Below, in pieces: positions 57,601-64,000 of a stretch of 64,000 bases of DNA. The stretch is from contig NC_085137.1 in the NCBI RefSeq assembly GCF_035046485.1, forward strand, positions 46,245,155 to 46,309,154, given 5' to 3'. Made by a program: the position numbers and the translations under genes. Each line of letters opens with the position of its first letter. The first letter of the stretch is position 1. This DNA comes from Aedes albopictus (lineage: Eukaryota; Arthropoda; Insecta; Diptera; Culicidae). The notes beneath the pieces were generated by a model. That model worked only from the letters and a program-made list of their open reading frames with translations, had not been told where the DNA came from and ran no database searches.

Positions 57601-58392
57601 TCATAAAAATCCGCAGGTATTTTCAAAATTTGAGAAAAATTCCGCTTAGAAATTTATCGCTAGTGCTCTCATAACAAAATTCATTTTTTTTGAAAATTAC
57701 TAATTGCCACTAAACAGGATTTTTTCATAGGTATTTCGAGAAGCTCCAACAGAGATTTATCTGTGTTCTGTATTTTTTTTTTATCTAAATGTACCTTCAG
57801 AAACCAGTTTCTTTGGAAATTTCCAAGAGTTTTGACATAAATCGCCAGCGAATCCTTGTGAAAATCCTTTATATATACGAAATATCAAACTATGTGTAAT
57901 CTAATGGGTTTCGGATAATTTTGAATCTGGTGGTTTGAATATGAACCTGTTAATATAACGATTTTTTTTTAAATATTTATTTGTTAGCTCAATTATTGAA
58001 TAAATTTCCTGATTTGTTACCAGCAGAGTATGTGAGAAAATATCACCGTTAATTCAGTATTTTTTTAATAAACTCCTTCCATGAAAATTTTTTAGGAAAT
58101 TCCTCGAAGAATTTCACCAGAAAACACTTCAATAATTCGGCTCATAGGAATTATAACAGAATTATGTCAATAATGCCGTCCTTCACACCTTTAAAATTCC
58201 TGGGATAGCGTGAAAAACTCCTATTAAGAATTCACCAAAGAGTATTTCAGTTAGCCGACTAGATTTTTTTATTGGAACTTCATCAAGCATTTCTTAAGGA
58301 GTTCACAAAAACCTGTTGGGAATTTTGAAACATGTTTTCAAGCATAGGCTTACTTTACAAGGCATCCATTTCGATTTTGTGTGGCCACCCTG
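54687..58392. mobile_element. 3.7-kb TIR element inserted in the second RTE-like element
   Basis: Ends CAGGGTGGCCACA and TGTGGCCACCCTG are a perfect 13-bp inverted repeat. ACCTTT lies outside each end; if the TIR is taken to start three bases later the direct repeat is ACCTTTCAG (9 bp). The left subterminal region has about six CGGGAA words (54709-54800). The body is AT-rich with no long ORF and contains two 151-bp tandem units at 57133-57430. Confidence 0.8.
57133..57430 (+). repeat. Two tandem units of 151 bp
   Basis: Units start at 57133 and 57284 with CTTGCGACA.ATCA.ACTTCAT, continue with TCTAGGGATTT and CTCCGGAT.T.CCGGAAACCTGGTGT. The motif order (CGACACATCAAA, then CCGGAtgTtCCGgaa, then GAAGTG) resembles the array at 10500-11960. 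Confidence 0.7.
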
Positions 58393-58834
58393 ACCTTTCA
58401 GAGCGATGTTGAAAAGAAGGTATGTAAGTCCGTCACGTCAAGTCGATGATCAGGTGATGCATTGGGACCTGGTATTCACGGCATTTCTGGAGGATTTGCC
58501 GTACGGTGAAGATCTGGTCCGTTGTCGACCGACCGTCGATGAAGCCAGCTTGATAACTTCCCATGAACTCATTCGTTTTAGGTGACAGACGACGACGGAA
58601 GATGATCTGGGATAGCACTTTGTTGGCAGCATTCAAAATAGTGATCGCTCTGAAGTTCTCACATTCCAAATGGTCGCCTTTCTTGTGAATGGGGCAGATT
58701 ACACCTCCCTTCCACTCTTCCGGTAGCTGTTCGGTTTCCCAGATCCTGACTATCAGCCGGTGCAGACAGGTGGCCTACTTTTCTGGGCTCATCTTGATGA
58801 GTTCACCTGCGATGGAAATGCCCTATGTTCCTGG
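58393..58834 (-). pseudogene. Second RTE-like reverse transcriptase, fingers/palm part
   Basis: On the minus strand it reads IAGELIKMSPEK, IWETEQLPEEWKGG, VICPIHKKGDHLECENFRAI, SYQAGFIDGRSTTDQIF and MHHLIIDLT, then an LLFNIAL stretch in another frame. These are RT motifs of the same clade as the copy at 30369-32113 but of a different subfamily. Box A is cut after IDL by a stop and deletion. A TA-flanked MITE lies at its upstream edge (58837). Confidence 0.8.
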
Positions 58835-58836
58835 TA

Positions 58837-59254
58837 TATCCCTTTCGTGACGGAGCGCAAAATAGTGAAATCTCCATACAAATTGCTCAACTTTGGCTCT
58901 CCAGAACTATTGGAGTTTTCAAAAAAAGCAACAATTATTTCTCGTCATTTGAAAGAACTACTCTTTGTCTTTCGATTTTTAGCTTCGACTAACTAGATAA
59001 ATCGGAAAAAAAAATATGCGACAGATAAAACTTTTTCATGTTTTACGGTTTTTGTCCACTTTTTGTTTACTTTGTTGTGATAAATTTCACAGGCAACGTA
59101 AACAAAAGTTTGTTTGCACACATACAAGTATAAGTAATTGTTGAATTATTGAAACAGTTTACATCACATAAAACAAAGTCTAAACAGATGAAAAAACTAT
59201 GCAAAATGTAGCCGCTGAACAACACGATTGTGCTGGTTCGTCACGAAAGGGATA
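58837..59254. mobile_element. 418-bp TA-flanked TIR element
   Basis: TATATCCCTTTCGTGACG (58835-58852) and CGTCACGAAAGGGATATA (59239-59256) are perfect inverted ends, with TA as the likely duplication. AT-rich interior, no transposase. Confidence 0.85.
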
Positions 59255-59852
59255 TAGTTTCTATGGATGCTCCACATGGAATTCGTTTTGTTCGAATTTT
59301 ATTTTTTTGTAGGATTTTCATCGGGATATCCTCTAAGATTCCCTACACAAAATTTTCAAGGAGTTTCACCGTGAAATTCGGTAAAAAAATAGTAATTGTA
59401 TTATGTTTTTAATATAAAAAAAACACAAGCAAATAACAGTTCCACCAGGAATTTCTCAAGGACACAGGAATTATTCTAGGAGTTCCACCGCTAATTCTTC
59501 TGAGGTTTCTACCAAATATCTCTAGCAGTAATTTCTTCAGTAGATCTCCAGAACTTCGTTCAGTAGTCTCTCAGGAAATTTCTACGGGCGATCAAGAGTT
59601 CTTCCGGAATTTTTTCCATAAATTTCCCATAAGTTCCGAAGGAGATCAACGTGCAACTCCATCAATAGTTTCTACGGGAAACTCTTAGGGGGATTCTCCG
59701 CGGAAATTCCATACCGGAACATTACAGTGACGGTAAATGATAAACATTGAACTGTCAACATGGATTTCTCCAGTGGCCACTCCAGTGACCACGTGGAACC
59801 CATACGAATATTATTTTTGGTTCATTATCAAGATTTGGTTTTGCTATGGACA
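59255..59852 (+). repeat. Short 12-bp array segment and spacer
   Basis: Degenerate forward array words from about 59430 to 59720, then about 130 bp without repeat up to the end of copy B. Confidence 0.5.
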
Positions 59853-60329
59853 CAAGGGCGTAGCCAGCTTTTCGGTGGGGGGGGGGGGTTTGTAAAGCAC
59901 CCTTAGCAAATTTGTACCTACTAGTTTTATATCTAAACGCAGCACGATGAAATTGAGTATATTAACATTATATTCTTAAAGCATTATTGATTCCTTCACG
60001 CTGTTGTTTTTTTTTTCAACACGCTTAACAAAAGCTCGCCTGATGTACACAAATCAACGTGATGCTGGTAGCGGTGACCAATTTCTGGAAGATTAAGGAT
60101 TTTTATTCACTCGTGTATTATTTTGCTCTGATTTTTGTATTGTTGAAGTCTACAAAATATTCATAAGAAATTATAGCTGAAATCTTTTGAAAATTACAAA
60201 CTCTTTCGAAGACTAACCTAGAATTTCCTGGTTCCTCTATGCATCCCTTCTAAATTACCCTCCAATATTATTCGCTGGAGGTATTCCTCCACAAATTCAA
60301 ATAATTAAAATAAATACATCATGTAATTC

Positions 60330-63230
60330 TGAAAAAGTTCTTAGGTACATTCCTGAAAAGATGTTTGAAGGATTTCTGAAATTTTTGAAGGAACTCCTGA
60401 ATGAATTTTTGAAGAGAACCTGAGAGGAATTTCTGAAGAATGAGGAATTCCCGGAGAAATTCCTGGAAGACTTCCTGGATAAATCCTTGAAGAAAAAATC
60501 TGAACGAATCCCTGTTGCATTTCCTACAGGATTGCCTGAAGGAAGCCCTGTAGAATCCCTGGAGGAGTTCCCGCGAAATTCCCGGAGGAATTCCTGGAAT
60601 CATTTTTGAAAGTATACCTGAAGAAATTCCTGTATAAATTATGGGAGGAATACCTAGAGAAATTTCTGAAGAGATCTCATAAGAAAATCATAGAAGAAAT
60701 CCAACATAAATTTCTTGAGGATTCCTTGGGGAATTCTAGGAGAAATCCCAGAAAGGATTCCTGGAGGAATCCTTGTTGCAATTACTGGGAAAATCTCTGG
60801 CAAGAATCCTAGAGGAATGCATGGAGAACCTTGTGAACAAATTCTGAGCGTAATTCCCGGAGGAATACTTGGATAAGGCCCAGCCGGATTTCTTGGAGAA
60901 ATTTCTTGGAGCAATCCCTGGAAGAATTCCTGAAGAAATCTCCAGAGGTATTCTGGGTGGAATTACTGGAGAAATTTATGGAAAAATCCCTTGAGAAATT
61001 TCAGGAGGATTTTCTGGAAGAATCCTTGGAAGAACTTCTGCGGGATTTCCTGGAGGAATCTTTGAAGGATTTCCTGAAGAAATCCTTAGCAAAATCCTTG
61101 GAGAAATTTCTGGAGGAATCCATGAAGCTATTCCTGATGGAATCTCAGGAGCAATTCCTGGAGAAATATTTGAAGTACTTCCTGAAAAAAATCTTGGGGT
61201 AATTTCTGGAGGAGTTTCTGAAGAAATTCCTTGATAAAATTCTGGAGGAATTCCTGTGGAAATTGTTGGAGGTATCCATGAGGTAATTCCTGGTGGAATC
61301 TCTAGAGTAATTTTTGAAAGAACTACTGGATGAATTTCTAGAGGAATCTCCAGGTGAATTTCCCAAAACAAATCCTGTAGGTATTCCTGGAGAATTTCCT
61401 GAAATATTTTCTGAATAAATCCCTAGAGAAATCTTCGAAGGATTTTCTGGAGGAATCCCTGGATGAATACCGGAAGCAATTAATGAAGGAATCTGGAGAA
61501 ATGCCTAGAGAAATGCCAGGAAGAATCCCTGAAAAATTCCTCAGGATATTCTTGTAGAATATCCTGAAAGAATTTCTGAAAAAAAATCCCCTGAAAATTT
61601 TCTGAAGAAAATTCTGGATTTGCTGTCATATTTTCTGAAGGATGCCCAGGAACAATTCCTGGATAAATTCCTAGAGAAATTCCTGGAGGAATTCCTGAAG
61701 AATTTCTTGGAGTATTTCCTCGAGAATTTCGCGGAGGAGTTCCTGGAGAAATTCCTGAATGAAATCTTGGGAGAAGGCATTTGGTAATTGCTGAAGGAAT
61801 CCAGCAATTACTGAAAAAAATTTCTGGGGGAATCTCTAGAGGAACTCGGGAGAAATTTTTGAAAAAACCCCCTGAGAAATTCCTGGAAACATTTTTAGAG
61901 AAATTTCTGGAGGAATTCCTGGAGAAATCCTCAAAGGAATTTCTGAAGGAATCCCTGGGGAATCATTGGAGAAATTCGTGAAGAAATCCCTACAAAAATC
62001 CCTAAAGAAGTTCCTGGAGGAATTTTCAGCGGAATTCCTGGAGGAATCCTTGCAGCAATTCCTGGAGCAAGATCTGGAAGAATTCGTGGAGGAATTCCTG
62101 AAAAAAAATCCAAAAGGTATTCCTAGAGAAAATCCTGGAAGAATTACTGAAGGATTCCTGGTGAAATTCCTGGATGAACTGCTGACATAATTTATTAGGG
62201 AACTCTTTGATTAATTTCTGAAGGAATGGCTGCATGAATTTCTGAAGGAATCCAAAAAAGAATTCCTGAAGCAATTCCTGCAGGAATATCTAGTGGAATT
62301 CCTGAAGGAATCACTGAAAAAAATTGTAGAGAAATCTCTGCAAGAATCCAAGGAGGAATCAGTGGAAGAATTCCTTTCCTGGAAAATTTTTCGAAAGTAA
62401 GCCAAGGAGAATTCTTGATGGAATTTTTGGATGATTCTCGGAAGTTATTCCTGGAGAAATTTTCAGAGGTTTTTTGTACGAGTCTCTGGAAAAATCCTTT
62501 AAGAAACCCTTTAAAGAATTCCTAGATAAATTTCTGTAGGAATTCCAGGTGGAATTCTAGGGACAATCCCGGAAGCAATTTCTGGAGGAATCTCTGGGGG
62601 AATTCATGAAGGAATGCATTGAGGAAACCTTGGAGGATTTCTTGGAGGAATCGCTGAAAAAAATGTAGGAATTCTTGGAGGGATCCATGGAGGATATCCT
62701 AGAGGAATGCCTGTAGGAATTCCTGAAGGAGTCTCCAGAGGAGTAATCTCTAGAGGAATTTCTGGCCGAGTTTCTGAAAGAATGTCTGGATGAATTCCTG
62801 GAGGATTTTTTTAAGAAATCCATGCAGGAATTCCCAGAGAAATCCTTGGAAAAACTCCTAAAGGAATTCCTAAAAAAAAATCGTGGATAAATTTCTTCTG
62901 AAAAAACTCCAGAAGGAACCCCGGAAACAATTTCAAGAGGAATTAGTAAGGGAAGTAGTGAATTAATTCTAGGAGGAATCCCTGGAGAATATCCTAGAGG
63001 AATGCCTGTAGGATTAACGACGGTGTCTCAAGAAATATTCCTGGAGAAATATCTAGAAGAATTCCTGGAGGAATCTCTACAGGCATTTCTGAATGAATTC
63101 CTAGATGAATTTTTAGGGGAATCCCTGCAGCAATTCCCAGAGGAATCTCTAGAGAATCCTCTAGGAATCCTTAGAGAAATCCTGTAAAATTCAAAGAAGA
63201 GTTCGCGGAAGAACTCCTTGAGGAATCCCT
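60330..63230 (-). repeat. 12-bp array in copy B, reverse orientation
   Basis: About 2.9 kb of GAGGAATTCCTGGAGAAATT-type units, the best preserved array here after 25-29 kb. It continues after the MITE at 63472-64000. All ORFs (LEEF, GIPP, SRNS types) are repeat translations. Confidence 0.9.
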
Positions 63231-63236
63231 GTAGCA

Positions 63237-63471
63237 CTGCCCATAATCGCATAGTTGACGTAACCACCATTAACAATGTCAGCATTCACAAGCTAATATC
63301 TATCAAATGTGCATAATTTTGACCAGTTTTATTCAATAGAGCACAAGATCTAGTCACTAGCTAGATATCTACGTGAAAAAAATCATAAACTTTTCATTGA
63401 TCATTGTTAAAATTTCAAAAGTGAGTTGAAAACTACAGTGGCGCTTACGTCAACTATGCGATTATGGGCAG
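63237..63471. mobile_element. 235-bp MITE inserted in copy B
   Basis: CTGCCCATAATCGCATAGTT and its complement, 27 bp in all and exact, form the ends. AGCA lies directly outside on both sides, a possible short duplication. AT-rich interior, no ORF. It is specific to copy B; copy A shows no such insert at the matching place. Confidence 0.85.
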
Positions 63472-64000
63472 AGCAGTTCCTGAGGGGAGCAGTTCCTGCA
63501 AGAGTTCCTGAATCCCGGAAGCAGTCCCATGAGGAATTCCTTAGGAAATCCCAGGAAAGCTTACTTAACGAATACCTGAAAGAATTTCTGTAGGAAATAA
63601 AAATATGAAGGAATCCAGGTCTGCAATAATTTTTGGACGTAATATTGTTGGAATGTTTGGATGGACTCTCAAAATAATGTTTAATACAATCTTTCAATGA
63701 ACTGCTGGATTATTTTTTAGCTAATCTCTGGTAAAATTTTCTGTGAGGGTTTCTGGAAGATATTGCGACTGAAATACTTCGAATTATTCCAGATTGATTA
63801 TTGAAGCAATCTCTAGTGGAATTCTTGGAGAAATCGCTGAAGAAATCTCTGAAAGAATACATGCAGAAATACCTAGAAGAACTTCTGTTGACATTCCTTT
63901 GGGAATCCCTGGAAAAAATTCTGGAGGAATCCTCGAAAAACGCACTGGAACAATCACTGGAGGAACCTCTAAAGATGTCCCAGGAGAAATTCCCGGAGGA

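Larger units (their letters stand above)
59853..64000 (-). mobile_element. Array-bearing TIR-type element, copy B (runs off the window)
   Basis: It starts CAAGGGCGTAGCCAGC, followed by a G-run. The segment 60041-60260 is the complement of copy A 29200-29420; 63600-63700 is the complement of copy A 25811-25945. The distance between these landmarks is about 3.6 kb in both copies, so the whole body is collinear and inverted. The other end is expected about 0.6 kb beyond the window. No transposase in the visible part. Confidence 0.75.

Noticed and set aside
60906..61371. Overlapping ORFs on both strands (LEEF-type and IPPG-type proteins)
   Set aside because: Same cause; both strands are open over the same bases, which is expected for this repeat and not for a gene.

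Overview
The window reads as a gene-poor, transposon-saturated piece of nuclear genome from an aedine mosquito. The grounds are the AT-rich base composition, a eukaryotic cytosolic tRNA-Ala with internal pol III promoter boxes and a T-run terminator, and remnants of RTE-like, R1-like, I-like and Ty3/gypsy-like retroelements. It also holds many short terminal-inverted-repeat (TIR) elements with TA duplications and long arrays of a 12-bp motif around GGAATTCC. The species cannot be fixed from the sequence; Aedes aegypti or a close relative is my best inference. I see no intact protein-coding host gene. The only gene I would call functional is the tRNA.

Layout. 0-9 kb: a foldback element, a 0.95-kb TA-flanked element, a compound minisatellite, a 490-bp element with a 9-bp target duplication, and a stray piece of an RTE-like 5' region. 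10-12 kb: a dispersed repeat with a GT microsatellite and a degenerate ~145-bp tandem array. 13.2 kb: tRNA-Ala. 14-21 kb: a decayed minus-strand Ty3/gypsy-like pol (protease, reverse transcriptase, RNase H, integrase pieces) broken by palindromic and TIR elements. 22.8-32.1 kb: one plus-strand RTE-like element cut into pieces by four insertions, the largest being a ~4.5-kb element (copy A) filled with the 12-bp array. 33.4-35.6 kb: a long-TIR element enclosing an I-like pol fragment with RNase H. 35.6-40.2 kb and 43.4-44.1 kb: further 12-bp arrays. 44.3-46.6 kb: a broken R1-like element with two nested MITEs. 47.9-49.5 kb: a 961-bp tandem duplication. 49.67-52.71 kb: a hAT-like element carrying the 12-bp array plus another nested element. 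54.0-58.8 kb: a second RTE-like element (minus strand) split by a 3.7-kb TIR element. 59.85-64 kb: copy B of the array-filled element, running off the window edge.

The most unusual theme is that the 12-bp array is not free-standing satellite DNA in at least three places. It is the body of bounded TIR elements: copies A and B are homologous, inverted, and have near-equal spacing between shared landmarks, while the 3.04-kb element at 49.67 kb has a 15-bp TIR and a perfect 8-bp target duplication. The array has no stop codon in any of its six frames, so it produces many spurious ORFs. The nested insertions, several with exact target duplications, allow a relative order of events to be read for the 22.8-32.1 kb, 44.3-46.6 kb and 54.0-58.8 kb loci.

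Limits: all calls come from reading the sequence by eye and from remembered family features. Element boundaries without a target duplication are approximate, family names are clade-level guesses, and no database search was possible.
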